In this document: one piece after another, positions 23,032 through 31,243 of the stretch
How the letters are laid out: every line of letters starts with the position of its first letter
How positions within the stretch are numbered: position 1 is the stretch's first letter
DNA from: Syntrophomonadaceae bacterium
GTDB taxonomy: Bacteria > Bacillota > Syntrophomonadia > Syntrophomonadales > Syntrophothermaceae
Assembly (NCBI GenBank): GCA_012719535.1
Contig: JAAYAC010000020.1
Coordinates: 1-36,087 of the forward strand
Reading direction: 5' to 3'
DNA length: 36,087 nt
Notes under the pieces: model-generated
Seen by the model: only the letters and a program-made list of their open reading frames with translations
Database searches by the model: none
Told to the model about the DNA's origin: nothing
Position numbers and translations under genes: made by a program

Positions 23032-24127
23032 GGTGCGTCCCCCCCTTGTGTCTTAACACTGCGGCGAGCAAAACCAGGGCGGGAAGCAGCAGTTCAAAAG
23101 TGTAGGCATAGAAGGGAAAAAAACCGGTTAGAAGATTTACCGTTTGCAGGTAAGTCCCGTAAAAAACCTCACTGATCACAATGCTGGTTATCGCAACTGG
23201 GATTATCGCTGGTTTATAGCTTTTCAATCCCAGTGTGGTTGCTGCAGCGATACTGGCCGTATGATAAAAGACCGCCAGCTTCACGATTACCCCTCCTATC
23301 CACATGATTACCAGCAAGATTTCCATGCGTTGCAGGATATCCGCCACTGAAATGTACTGGGCCAAATTGAACACTGGAAAAACCAGGCGCGAGGTCAGTG
23401 GCGCGCCAAAAACCCCTATGGTGGTGGCTGTGACCGTCCCGGCGAGAAGCCCCACCAGAACAACCACCATTATCGCCGACGGCAGGGCCTCCTCCTTTTG
23501 GTTAAGGTAGGGAAAAAGCATGAGTATGACAAATACTTCTCCCCGCCAGGCAGCGGGAACCATACCACCCCTGACCATTGGTACCAGCCCATTCTCCAGC
23601 ACCGGTTTTAGATTGTCAATACTCACCTCCCTGGCCACCAGGGTGACCAAGATCACAAAAGAAAGTACAAATACCACAAAGACCAGTTCGTTCTGGCGGG
23701 CAATGACCTCGATGTCCAGGTAAACCCCATAGGCGGCCGCCCCTGCCAGTACCAGGGCCAAAACCAGCACGGGGGTATCTCGCAAAAATGCGGTATGTAT
23801 AAACTGCGTACCCTGGGTCAAGATCAGGGAGTTTACATGGGCAAAGAAAAAGGTGTAGGCTGCGGCCAATAGTTTGCCGGGGAGCCACCCCAGAACCTGC
23901 GGCAGGTACCCGGTAAAAACCTGCGCGGGAAACCGCCGGGCCAGGGCCACACATACGGTTGCCACCAGCAGGCCGTAGGCGGTGGCCGGCAGCAGGACAG
24001 CCATCCAGCCGTCGGGCCCCGCCGTGCCGGCGGTGACGGCGGGAACAATTAAGAATACCGTGGCGATTTCCGCCATGGTGACCACTAGGACCAGTTGCAC
24101 GCTGCTGATGCGACCGTTATCCAGCAT
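23015..24127 (-). CDS. gerB: Spore germination receptor permease subunit (GerAB type)
   Basis: 370 residues. The ATG directly follows the TAG of gerA. It is an APC-type integral membrane protein with about ten hydrophobic segments and begins GRISSVQLVLVVTMAEIATV, as GerAB proteins do. GerB subunits are thought to bind the nutrient germinant or form the channel of the receptor. It overlaps gerC by 17 nt. Length and layout are normal for the family, and I see no break. Confidence 0.94.
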   Translation of the reverse strand: MLDNGRISSVQLVLVVTMAEIATVFLIVPAVTAGTAGPDGWMAVLLPATAYGLLVATVCVALARRFPAQVFTGYLPQVLGWLPGKLLAAAYTFFFAHVNSLILTQGTQFIHTAFLRDTPVLVLALVLAGAAAYGVYLDIEVIARQNELVFVVFVLSFVILVTLVAREVSIDNLKPVLENGLVPMVRGGMVPAAWRGEVFVILMLFPYLNQKEEALPSAIMVVVLVGLLAGTVTATTIGVFGAPLTSRLVFPVFNLAQYISVADILQRMEILLVIMWIGGVIVKLAVFYHTASIAAATTLGLKSYKPAIIPVAITSIVISEVFYGTYLQTVNLLTGFFPFYAYTFELLLPALVLLAAVLRHKGGTHHGGDI

Positions 24128-25729
24128 CTATCTTTTTCCTCCTTTGGGTCCGCGAGCCGGGGTCATTCTCGAAGGTGGGGCCGGTTGCAGGTCGCTGTTC
24201 TGTCGCTCCGGCTCCCGGTAGCCGGTTAACCTCGGCCGGAGGCGCATCATCCAGGCCGGTACCCGCACGAAAGTATCCTTCAGGTCACCCAGGCTGTGCG
24301 GTGCCAGGGGGGACAGGTAGGGTACGCCAAAACTGCGCAGAGCACAGAGGTGAAACACCAGGACGGAAAACCCTGTCGCTACCCCGAACAAGCCCAGAAA
24401 CGCCCCCGCCAGCATGAAGGGAAACCTGAGTATGCGGACAGTATTGGAAAGAGTTACTGAGGGTATGGTGAATGATGCAATCGCCGTAAGGGCAACCACG
24501 ATGACCATAACCGGGGATACCAGCCCGGCGCTGACTGCCGCCTGGCCGATCACGATAGCCCCAACTATACTTATGGTCTGGCCGAAGGGACGGGGCAAGC
24601 GTACCCCTCCCTCCCGCAGCACCTCGAAGGTCAACTCCATCAGCGCCGCCTCCACCAGGGCGGGAAAAGGTATCCCTTCCCGGGCCACAATAATGGAAAA
24701 GAGCAGGGAAGGAGGTATCAGTTCCTGGTGGAACGTAGAAATGGCGATATAGAATGCTGGACCTAGCAGGGCGGTAAGCAAAGACCCCCAGCGGAGTATC
24801 CTGATCATCGAGGCAAACCAGTAGCGATTGTAGTAGTCTTCAGGCGATATTACCTGACTGGCCAGCATGGTCGGGACAACTAAAGCAAAAGGAGAGTTGT
24901 CCATTATCAAGCCTGCTTTCCCTTCCAGTAGCTGCGCTGCCAGGTTGTCCGGCCGCTCAGTGGCAGCAACCGTACTGAAAGGGGAGTACGGGTTATCATC
25001 TATATACTCCTCAACCTGCCCGCTGCCGAGAATACTGTCAACCTTGATGCGCTGTATCCGGGAGTAGATCTCCTCAACCAGGCCGCTGGCCACGTAACCT
25101 TTCAGGTAAACCAGGCAGGCACTGGTCTTGGTTGCCTCTCCAAGTTTCAGGTTTTCCACCGCCAACCGGGAGGTTTTCAGTCGCTTGCGCAGCAGGGCGA
25201 TATTGGTGCGCAGATCCTCGTTGAAGGCGTCCGCAGGGCCCCTGACCACGGTTTCGGTGGTCGGCTGGTTCACTCCCCGGCTGTTGTCCTCCAGAATGCT
25301 TATTAAGAGCACTGTGGGCTCGCCTTCCACGAACAGGCTTATATACCCCCCACAGATATTCTCCGTGATCTCAACCCAACGGTTCTCTTCGCGCATTCTA
25401 CCAAGAGGGATAACCTCTTGTTGCAGCCAGGCCATGGTCACCCCCGGGGGAAGGTCCTGTTCGGCCTGGAGAAAACGCAGCAAGCCCTGCTGTAAATGCT
25501 GGTAATTCACCAGCGAGTCGATAAAGGCAATCATTGCCGGCTTCTGGTGCGCGATCATGAATTCATGGATTACCAGGTCACCGGCACGGTCAAAGACCTC
25601 CTGCAGTACGCTTTTGTTACCGGCAAGGGTACTGGTCACCGTACGGTTTTCGTCTGGCGGTTCAACCTCCCACCGGTCTCGCAGTGGCACCAGGGTATAG
25701 CCCCGGCGTCCGCGCCGCAGAATCCTCAA
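24128..25729 (-). CDS. gerA: Spore germination receptor subunit GerAA type
   Basis: 533 residues from a TTG start set by GGGAGGA 6-7 nt upstream. A large N-terminal soluble region (about 1-310) precedes about five membrane segments and a basic C-terminal tail. Family marks: DLVIHEFMIAHQKPAMIAFIDS, LRRRL-type helices (NIALLRKRLK), GLIMDNSPFALVVPTML and EDYYNRYWFASMIRILR. GerA works with GerB and GerC in the inner membrane of the spore to trigger germination. First gene of the operon, divergent from the export operon. The spacer has TGCATA (minus strand, 25822-25827), like a forespore sigma-G -35, but I see no matching -10. Confidence 0.95.
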   Translation of the reverse strand: MRILRRGRRGYTLVPLRDRWEVEPPDENRTVTSTLAGNKSVLQEVFDRAGDLVIHEFMIAHQKPAMIAFIDSLVNYQHLQQGLLRFLQAEQDLPPGVTMAWLQQEVIPLGRMREENRWVEITENICGGYISLFVEGEPTVLLISILEDNSRGVNQPTTETVVRGPADAFNEDLRTNIALLRKRLKTSRLAVENLKLGEATKTSACLVYLKGYVASGLVEEIYSRIQRIKVDSILGSGQVEEYIDDNPYSPFSTVAATERPDNLAAQLLEGKAGLIMDNSPFALVVPTMLASQVISPEDYYNRYWFASMIRILRWGSLLTALLGPAFYIAISTFHQELIPPSLLFSIIVAREGIPFPALVEAALMELTFEVLREGGVRLPRPFGQTISIVGAIVIGQAAVSAGLVSPVMVIVVALTAIASFTIPSVTLSNTVRILRFPFMLAGAFLGLFGVATGFSVLVFHLCALRSFGVPYLSPLAPHSLGDLKDTFVRVPAWMMRLRPRLTGYREPERQNSDLQPAPPSRMTPARGPKGGKR

Positions 25730-25855
25730 TTGAAGTCCTCCCGCCTCTGGTTTCTCCCGCCCCGGTCCGCCCAGGGCTTGTCACATCACGTATATATATT
25801 TTCGAGGCCAAGTAACACTTTTATGCAACTGTGCCAGTGGCAAGCGAAAAAGCTA

Positions 25856-25889
25856 TTGACTTGCAGGAAATATATGCTAAGATTATACT
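25856..25889 (+). promoter_or_regulatory. Promoter of the export operon
   Basis: Two overlapping readings: TTGACT (25856-25861), 16 nt, TAAGAT (25878-25883); or TTGCAG (25861-25866), 17 nt, TATACT (25884-25889). In both cases the -10 touches or lies in the palindromic operator, so a bound repressor would block it. Confidence 0.7.
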
Positions 25890-25905
25890 GACCAGTCAGT
25901 ATAAT
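25882..25905 (+). promoter_or_regulatory. Perfect palindromic operator, TetR type
   Basis: Half-site ATTATACTGAC (25882-25892), centre CA, then its exact complement GTCAGTATAAT (25895-25905). The inner TGACCAGTCA is typical of TetR/AcrR operators. It overlaps the -10 and lies 17 nt before the HlyD-type start. The TetR gene at 30247 is the last gene of the same cluster. Confidence 0.85.
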
Positions 25906-25921
25906 AAGGAGAGGGAGATGT

Positions 25922-26995
25922 ATGGGAGGAGAACCCGCAAAGTATGGTACGGGAAGGATTTACCGCTTTGTTGCCCTGCTGGTGGCGGGCTTGCTAACCT
26001 GCAGCCTGGCTACCTTCGGCTGGCTGAACTGGCAGGAGAAGAAGCTGCTGGCCAAGCGGGAAAAGGTTCTGGAGGTCACAGGCAACATTGAAGCAGATGA
26101 AGTCATGGCTTCATTCAAAGTACCGGGCAAGATTGCCGGTTTTACTGTTGATGAGGGTGATGAAGTAAAGAGGGGGCAGGTCATAGCCCGGTTGGAAACC
26201 GACGAACTGAAGGTTAAGGTTGACCAGGCCAAAGCAGCCCTGGATGCAGCCAAGGCCCAGTTGTTAAAAGCTCAAAACGCTGTTGCCTTACAAGGCGGGA
26301 TAACCGGCAGCCAGGTCCAGGAAGCGGAGGCAGCTGTAGAACAGGCGGAAGCCGACTTGGAAATCCGCTCCGCGACCTGGAAACGGATTCAGGAACTGTA
26401 CGACAGTCAAGCCGTTTCCGCTCAGGAAAAAGACAAGGCTGAAGGCGAGTATAAGGCGGCTCAGGCCAGACTGGCCCAGGCCCGTGCCGCTTTAGAAAAG
26501 GCCCGCTCCAACCAGCTGCAGGTAAACCTGAGTCGGGATGACGTAGCCGCTGCTCAGGCCCAGGTGGCACTGGCTCAGGCTAAGTACGATGAAGCCATGG
26601 TCTATTTGTATAACGCCACCCTGAAAGCTCCGCTGGCCGGAATAGTCACCCTGCGCGCCATGGAACCCGGAGAAACAGTGGGTGCCGGTACTCCGGTCCT
26701 GAGGATAACGGATTTGAAGCACACCTGGATCAAGGTATTTGTCAGCGAGAAAAAGATTGCTCACCTCCGACCGGGAACCAAAGTGAAAATAACGACTGCT
26801 AGCTTTCCCGGCCAAGAATTCGACGGCGTGGTGAAATGGATTAACCCGGCCGGAGAATTTGCCACCCAGAAGGCGGTGAATGACCAGTATGACAAGGATA
26901 TTCGCAGCTTTGAGGTTAAAGTAAGTATTCCCAACCCCGACCTGCAGTTGAAAACCGGGATGACAGCTACCGTAAGGTTCCTGGTGGGTGAATAG
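25922..26995 (+). CDS. HlyD-type periplasmic/membrane adaptor of an ABC-2 exporter
   Basis: 357 residues, ATG start after GGAGAGGGAG. One N-terminal membrane anchor lies at about 14-36. A lipoyl-type half-motif follows (VPGKIAGFTVDEGDEVKRGQVIARLET, about 65-91), then a long alpha-helical hairpin rich in Ala, Gln and Glu (about 95-220). The second lipoyl half (LKAPLAGIVTLRAMEPGETV) and a beta-barrel domain (about 265-355) come last. It resembles YbhG/YhiI/EmrA adaptors. In a Gram-positive it would act on the outer face, linking the permeases to the cell wall space. First gene of the operon; the next gene begins 2 nt after its stop. Confidence 0.92.
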   Translation: MGGEPAKYGTGRIYRFVALLVAGLLTCSLATFGWLNWQEKKLLAKREKVLEVTGNIEADEVMASFKVPGKIAGFTVDEGDEVKRGQVIARLETDELKVKVDQAKAALDAAKAQLLKAQNAVALQGGITGSQVQEAEAAVEQAEADLEIRSATWKRIQELYDSQAVSAQEKDKAEGEYKAAQARLAQARAALEKARSNQLQVNLSRDDVAAAQAQVALAQAKYDEAMVYLYNATLKAPLAGIVTLRAMEPGETVGAGTPVLRITDLKHTWIKVFVSEKKIAHLRPGTKVKITTASFPGQEFDGVVKWINPAGEFATQKAVNDQYDKDIRSFEVKVSIPNPDLQLKTGMTATVRFLVGE

Positions 26996-26996
26996 C

Positions 26997-27701
26997 ATGG
27001 AATATGTGGTAAGAGTTAGCGGTTTAACCCAGTGCATCGCTGATGAAATTGTGCTGGATAATGTAAATTTCCAGGTTGACGCGGGTAAACTGTTTATTCT
27101 TTTTGGTTACTCCGGATCCGGCAAAACGACTCTCATTTCCATTCTGGCCGGGGTACAGGCATACAAGTCCGGCACGGTGGAGGTATGCGACCGGCGGGAT
27201 ATCGGCCTGGTAACTCAGCAATACAGCCTGTTTACTCACCTCACCGTGCAAGAAAACCTGCAAGCCATCGGAATGATGAAGGGTATGTCCCCGCAGGAAC
27301 TGAACCACCGCGTCCCTAGTGTGGTAGAGGCCTTGCAGCTGGAAAACGCTTTGCGCCACCGGGCCGGCCGGCTACCCTGGGGGGCCCAACAGAGGCTGGC
27401 CCTGGCCTGTGCCATACTAAACAACCCAAGGCTGCTGCTGGTTGATGATATTCTATCCCGGGGGGATCCTGAATCCACCGAGGTAATAGTGAGGTCCACC
27501 AGGGCACACGTAGCGCAAGGCAATACCTGTATCTGGGCTACCGGCCGCTTGCCCGAGGTCTTTGACCTGGCTGCCAGTGACCACGTCGAAATCGGCCTTC
27601 TCGTGAAAGGCAATCTGACCGTACACCAACCGCAGGAATTCGCCGCACTGATGCAGGACCGCACTCCGCAGCACCTTAAGAGGAACGGTGATACAGTTTG
27701 A
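26997..27701 (+). CDS. ABC transporter ATP-binding protein with degenerate motifs
   Basis: 234 residues from ATG 26997 (GGTGGGTG 6 nt upstream; an in-frame GTG at 26988 is less likely). Walker A GYSGSGKT (37-44) and the Q-loop (Gln74) are intact. The rest is not canonical. The signature LSGGQ is LPWGAQ (126-131), Walker B ends in Asp150-Asp151 followed by ILSRGDP instead of DEPTSGLDP, and the H-loop reads WATGR with Gly183 where His is expected. Compared with YbhF or RbbA, which carry two ATPase domains in one chain, this operon codes only one, and it looks like a weakened half. It lies between the adaptor and permease genes; its stop overlaps the permease start. Confidence 0.9.
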   Translation: MEYVVRVSGLTQCIADEIVLDNVNFQVDAGKLFILFGYSGSGKTTLISILAGVQAYKSGTVEVCDRRDIGLVTQQYSLFTHLTVQENLQAIGMMKGMSPQELNHRVPSVVEALQLENALRHRAGRLPWGAQQRLALACAILNNPRLLLVDDILSRGDPESTEVIVRSTRAHVAQGNTCIWATGRLPEVFDLAASDHVEIGLLVKGNLTVHQPQEFAALMQDRTPQHLKRNGDTV

Positions 27702-28915
27702 CACCACTTAGAGCCATTGCCGGGATAATGTATGTGGAAACCCTCCACCTGCTACGCTACCGGACCCAGGCCTTTATTTTTCTGGTAATTCCCCTGTTGA
27801 TATTTGTCTTTCTGGCGGGGGTTTACTGGGATCAGGTTATTTTACACATCCCCACCGTTATTTTGGATATGGATCACAGCCCCATGAGCCAAGAAATTAT
27901 CCAGGGGGTTGAGGCCCACGAGACCCTGGATATCGTGGGGTATGCCACTGACTATGACCAGGTACAATACTGGCTACAGACGGAAAAAGCACGAGTAGCC
28001 ATTGTAATCCCCGAAGATTTTGACCGCAAGGCCAGCCGGGGGGAACCGACGCGAATCCTAGCGATTATAGACGGGAGTAACATGGTTTTCACCAACGTCG
28101 CCACCGCCGCTACGGGAGAGGTTGTAAACCACCTGGCGGCAAACCTGCGAACCAATCTGATGCTGTCGCAAGGCCTGTTGACCGATAAAGTTCGCCGCAT
28201 CCTGCAGGCAGTACAATTCCCCATCGGCGCACGGTATAACCCAACCTTCAATTACGCCTATTTCTTACTGTTCGGCCTGGGGCTCTACATACTGCAACAG
28301 ACTTACTTATTAGGGATGGCCACCGTTATTTCCCGAGAAAGAGAACAGGGAACCTGGATCCAGTACCAGGTTTTGCCCTTCGGCCGGGGAGCCATCTACG
28401 TGGGTAAGTTGCTGCCTTACCTGGTCGTGGGGTTGGTCCAGGCGGGCCTTATTTTCCTTCTGGGAGCGCGGGTCTTCGGTATGCCGATGCATGGCAAGCT
28501 ATGGCTGCTATTCCTGGTTACGGCAACGTTCCTGCTCACCGTAAGCACCTTCGGCATCCTGGTATCAGGGTGCACCAGCCGGGTGAACTCTATCCGCTTC
28601 ACCATGGTGATGGCTATGCCTTCATTCATACTGTCGGGCTTTACCTGGCCCCTGGATGCCATGCACCCCATTGCCAGGACTATCGGCGAATGCCTGCCCC
28701 TGACCTGGTACCTGCAGGCCTTCCAGTCCATCACCATGAAAGGCGCCGGTTGGGGCGTGGTAGCACCCCATATCTTCAACCTGGCTATTATTACAACTGT
28801 TTGTTTTGTCCTATCTTTGCGGTTCATCAAGAAAACCGACCGGCCGCCCTACCGCCTTATAGCCAGGGTTTACCCGTTGCTGGGGAAGCCTGCCAACCGG
28901 TATGCAAACTGGTAA
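27698..28915 (+). CDS. ABC-2 type permease, first of two paralogs
   Basis: 405 residues. The TTG start overlaps the ATPase stop (TTGA), with GAGGA 12 nt upstream. Layout of the YbhS/YbhR/YhhJ family: one N-terminal membrane segment (about 22-44), a soluble outer domain beginning HIPTVILDMDHSPMS (about 48-185), then five membrane segments from about 185 to 375. The block YNPTFNYAYFLLFGLGLYILQ and the following EREQGTWIQ are matched almost word for word in the second permease (YNPTYNYVNFL, EKEQNTWVQ). Together the two should form a heterodimer for drug or lipid export. The substrate is unknown. Confidence 0.92.
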   Translation: MTPLRAIAGIMYVETLHLLRYRTQAFIFLVIPLLIFVFLAGVYWDQVILHIPTVILDMDHSPMSQEIIQGVEAHETLDIVGYATDYDQVQYWLQTEKARVAIVIPEDFDRKASRGEPTRILAIIDGSNMVFTNVATAATGEVVNHLAANLRTNLMLSQGLLTDKVRRILQAVQFPIGARYNPTFNYAYFLLFGLGLYILQQTYLLGMATVISREREQGTWIQYQVLPFGRGAIYVGKLLPYLVVGLVQAGLIFLLGARVFGMPMHGKLWLLFLVTATFLLTVSTFGILVSGCTSRVNSIRFTMVMAMPSFILSGFTWPLDAMHPIARTIGECLPLTWYLQAFQSITMKGAGWGVVAPHIFNLAIITTVCFVLSLRFIKKTDRPPYRLIARVYPLLGKPANRYANW

Positions 28916-29000
28916 CCGGGGTCCTAATGGGAATGCGTTAGGGTGATTCATATTCTTCGGCGTTTGTCTGTGTCTTGAATAGCCTTCGGAGGGTGAGACG

Positions 29001-30161
29001 ATGCAGATACTGCGAAATATCGCGAGCATAGCGTATGTAGAATGGTTGACAATGACCCGGGACAAATTCCTGGCCGCGGTGGTTTTTGGGGCGGGTTTCT
29101 TCTACCTGTCCCTGTTCGGGCTTGTCTACTGTTCCGCTATTCTAACCGATATTCCGGTCGCGGTGGTCGACCAGGATCACAGCCCCGCCAGCCGGGAACT
29201 TGTGCAAAAGCTCGCCAGCAACCCGCGTCTCGATATTGTCTCTTACCTCGGTGACTCCCAGGAAATGGATAAACAGCTGGAAGCAAACCTGGTTCGGGCG
29301 GGTATCGTAATTCCCAAGAACTTCGCCAAGGATATTGCCAGCGGGAATCCGGTTCGGGTACAGGCCACGGTTGACGGGTGTAACCTTATTTACGCCTACA
29401 ACCTGCGCAAGGCCATACTTGATATAAATCGTTCTGTGGGCACGGACATCATGGCCAGCACCCTGGTCGGTGCCGGTATTGAACCGGCCCGAGCGGAAGA
29501 CATATTAAAATCGGTTCAGTTTGTCAGCGAATCACGCTACAACCCCACCTATAACTACGTGAATTTCTTATACTTACTATTGGTAATCATTGCTGTCCAG
29601 CAGACCTGCTTGCTGGGGGAAGGGCTCACCCTGGCCAGGGAAAAGGAGCAGAATACCTGGGTACAGTTTGCTCTTTCACCTTTGCGCAACGTGGAAATAT
29701 TCATTGGCAAGGTGCTTCCCTATTACCTCGTATTGCTTGCCAATGCCGGCCTGGTTTTAGCCGGAGCTTACATCTTTCTAAAACTGCCGATGCACGGGAA
29801 CCTTCTCTTATTATGGCTGGTGTTTGCGGTTTTCGCCCTGGCCATCGTGGGCTTGGGATATTGGATTTCGAGCTGCTGCCGGGATACTGCCCAGGCAACC
29901 ATGGTTATTTGTCTGTTCAATCTGCCCATGGCACTAGGTAGCGGGTTTACCTGGCCCCATGCTTCCATGACTCCTCTGGTCAAGTACATCGGTTACCTGT
30001 TCCCCGCTACCTGGATGACCCACGCCACCCGGGCCATAACCATGAAAGCAGCTTCCTGGGAGGTGGTATGGACCGATATAGTCATATTAGCGATAATGGC
30101 GATGTTTTTTGTAAGCGGGGCCGTCATCTCCACCCGGAAGATAAGGTCCGTGCCGGACTAA
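29001..30161 (+). CDS. ABC-2 type permease, second of two paralogs
   Basis: 386 residues, ATG start with GGAGGGTGAG 4-5 nt upstream. Same order of parts as the first permease: N-terminal membrane segment (about 26-46), soluble domain starting DIPVAVVDQDHSPASREL, then five membrane segments from about 190. It ends TRKIRSVPD. An 85-nt gap from the first permease holds no terminator, so the genes are one unit. The paralogs arose by duplication or were acquired together, as in ybhRS. Confidence 0.92.
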   Translation: MQILRNIASIAYVEWLTMTRDKFLAAVVFGAGFFYLSLFGLVYCSAILTDIPVAVVDQDHSPASRELVQKLASNPRLDIVSYLGDSQEMDKQLEANLVRAGIVIPKNFAKDIASGNPVRVQATVDGCNLIYAYNLRKAILDINRSVGTDIMASTLVGAGIEPARAEDILKSVQFVSESRYNPTYNYVNFLYLLLVIIAVQQTCLLGEGLTLAREKEQNTWVQFALSPLRNVEIFIGKVLPYYLVLLANAGLVLAGAYIFLKLPMHGNLLLLWLVFAVFALAIVGLGYWISSCCRDTAQATMVICLFNLPMALGSGFTWPHASMTPLVKYIGYLFPATWMTHATRAITMKAASWEVVWTDIVILAIMAMFFVSGAVISTRKIRSVPD

Positions 30162-30246
30162 ACCCGGCTGCCAGGGCATTGGTCCAGTTAGCCCCCCGTG
30201 TACAGTGTATATGGGCCAAAAAATTGGGCCTGGGAGGAAAGAATTA

Positions 30247-30858
30247 ATGAATAAGAACCAGCCTAAAGACATGGATAAGAAAAGGAGACTTTTTGAGGCC
30301 GCAGCCCGCTTGTTTGCGGAAAAAGGGTTCGAAAAAACCACGGTGGACGAAATCGCTGAAGCAGCCGAAGTAGCTAAAGGTACGGTATATTACCATTTCA
30401 AGGGGAAAGAAGAGCTTTTCTTATTCCTGGTGGAAGAAGGGATGGCTATTCTTATGCGAAGAATAGCCGCAACTCTGAAAAACGGGATGGATTGCCGGGT
30501 CAGCCTCAAGAAGCTCATCCAGGTCCAGTTGGAATTTTTCGCGGAGTACTGGGATGTGTGCCGTATAGTCCTGGCCGAAGCCTGGGGGACTTCTACCCGG
30601 CAGGAAAAACTGCAGGAGCTCCTGAATGAGTATTATGCAATTGTCGGCAGGATAATGGAGCAAGGAATTAGAGAAAGGGTGATTCGCCCGCAGGACAAGG
30701 AGGTTTTGTGCACTGCCCTCTTTGGCATGACGGTTTTAGTTGCTTTGCACTTCTTGCAAAAATCGGGCCCGGTTGATTGGGCACGAATTGAAGAACAGTT
30801 GGAGACCTTGTTTTTCCGCGGCGTGGTGATAGACACCGGGAATGGCAAATTATTATAA
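30247..30858 (+). CDS. TetR/AcrR family transcriptional regulator
   Basis: 203 residues from ATG 30247, with GGGAGGAAAG 5 nt upstream; an in-frame GTG at 30205 has no site. The N-terminal helix-turn-helix is typical: RRLFEAAARLFAEKGFEKTTVDEIAEAAEVAKGTVYYHFKGKEEL at about 12-56. The C-terminal domain is helical and should bind a ligand. As last gene of the export operon it is the likely owner of the perfect palindrome at 25882-25905, giving autorepression and ligand-induced export. This link is inference from context and from the palindrome type. Confidence 0.93.
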   Translation: MNKNQPKDMDKKRRLFEAAARLFAEKGFEKTTVDEIAEAAEVAKGTVYYHFKGKEELFLFLVEEGMAILMRRIAATLKNGMDCRVSLKKLIQVQLEFFAEYWDVCRIVLAEAWGTSTRQEKLQELLNEYYAIVGRIMEQGIRERVIRPQDKEVLCTALFGMTVLVALHFLQKSGPVDWARIEEQLETLFFRGVVIDTGNGKLL

Positions 30859-30865
30859 TAAATGG

Positions 30866-30871
30866 TATAAT
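30866..30871 (+). promoter_or_regulatory. Candidate -10 before the apgM leader
   Basis: Perfect TATAAT 8 nt after the TetR stop. The -35 is poor (GGCAAA at 17 nt). If used, the apgM mRNA would have a leader of about 365 nt. The first part of that leader (30879-31060) has only short possible stems, such as GGGC with GCCC near 30921, and AGCATA with TATGCT at about 30942-30971. Confidence 0.4.
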
Positions 30872-31062
30872 CGGGCGGCAAGTGGATTCCCGGCCCGCAA
30901 CTGGAATTCGTCGAATACTGGGCTAGTGCCCTGCAGATTTCAGCATACTCATAGTGTAATAGATTTATGCTCCTCGCTATTTCGTGTGGGTAGATACTTG
31001 TTCCCATCAAATTACCGCAGTCGTTTACCGGAATGAAGCGGAAACCTTTGGCATGGAGAATG

Positions 31063-31177
31063 CCCGTGTCAGCCTTGATTGGCAAGGAGCCTGAACGCTG
31101 CGGGACTTCCGCCCGGCTCCTTAGAAACACGGGTGCAAGGCTCCGTGTCAAGAGCCACCATAGTTATGAGACGGAGC
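31063..31177 (+). promoter_or_regulatory. Structured leader of apgM with mutually exclusive helices
   Basis: A nested hairpin can form: CCCGTGT (31063-31069) with ACACGGG (31127-31133), AAGGAGCC (31084-31091) with GGCTCCTT (31115-31122), and GCGG (31100-31103) with CCGC (31109-31112). Two alternatives compete with it: ACACGG (31127-31132) with CCGTGT (31143-31148), or GCTCCGT (31140-31146) with ACGGAGC (31171-31177). The reused segments suggest a switch. No known riboswitch or T-box consensus was recognised, and no T run lies between this region and the start codon, so control could be at translation or absent. Confidence 0.4.
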
Positions 31178-31243
31178 ATACCCACTCAATACGGCGAATA
31201 CCCAATTCTGTTCCATGTCTATTGTTGGAAAGGAGAAGTTGTC

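Noticed and set aside
30879-31177. Cobalamin riboswitch or T-box in the apgM leader
   Set aside because: CCCGCAACTG near 30895 and GGCAAGGAGCCTG near 31081 recall cobalamin boxes, and ACACGGGTG recalls a T-box, but spacing and the remaining consensus parts are missing.
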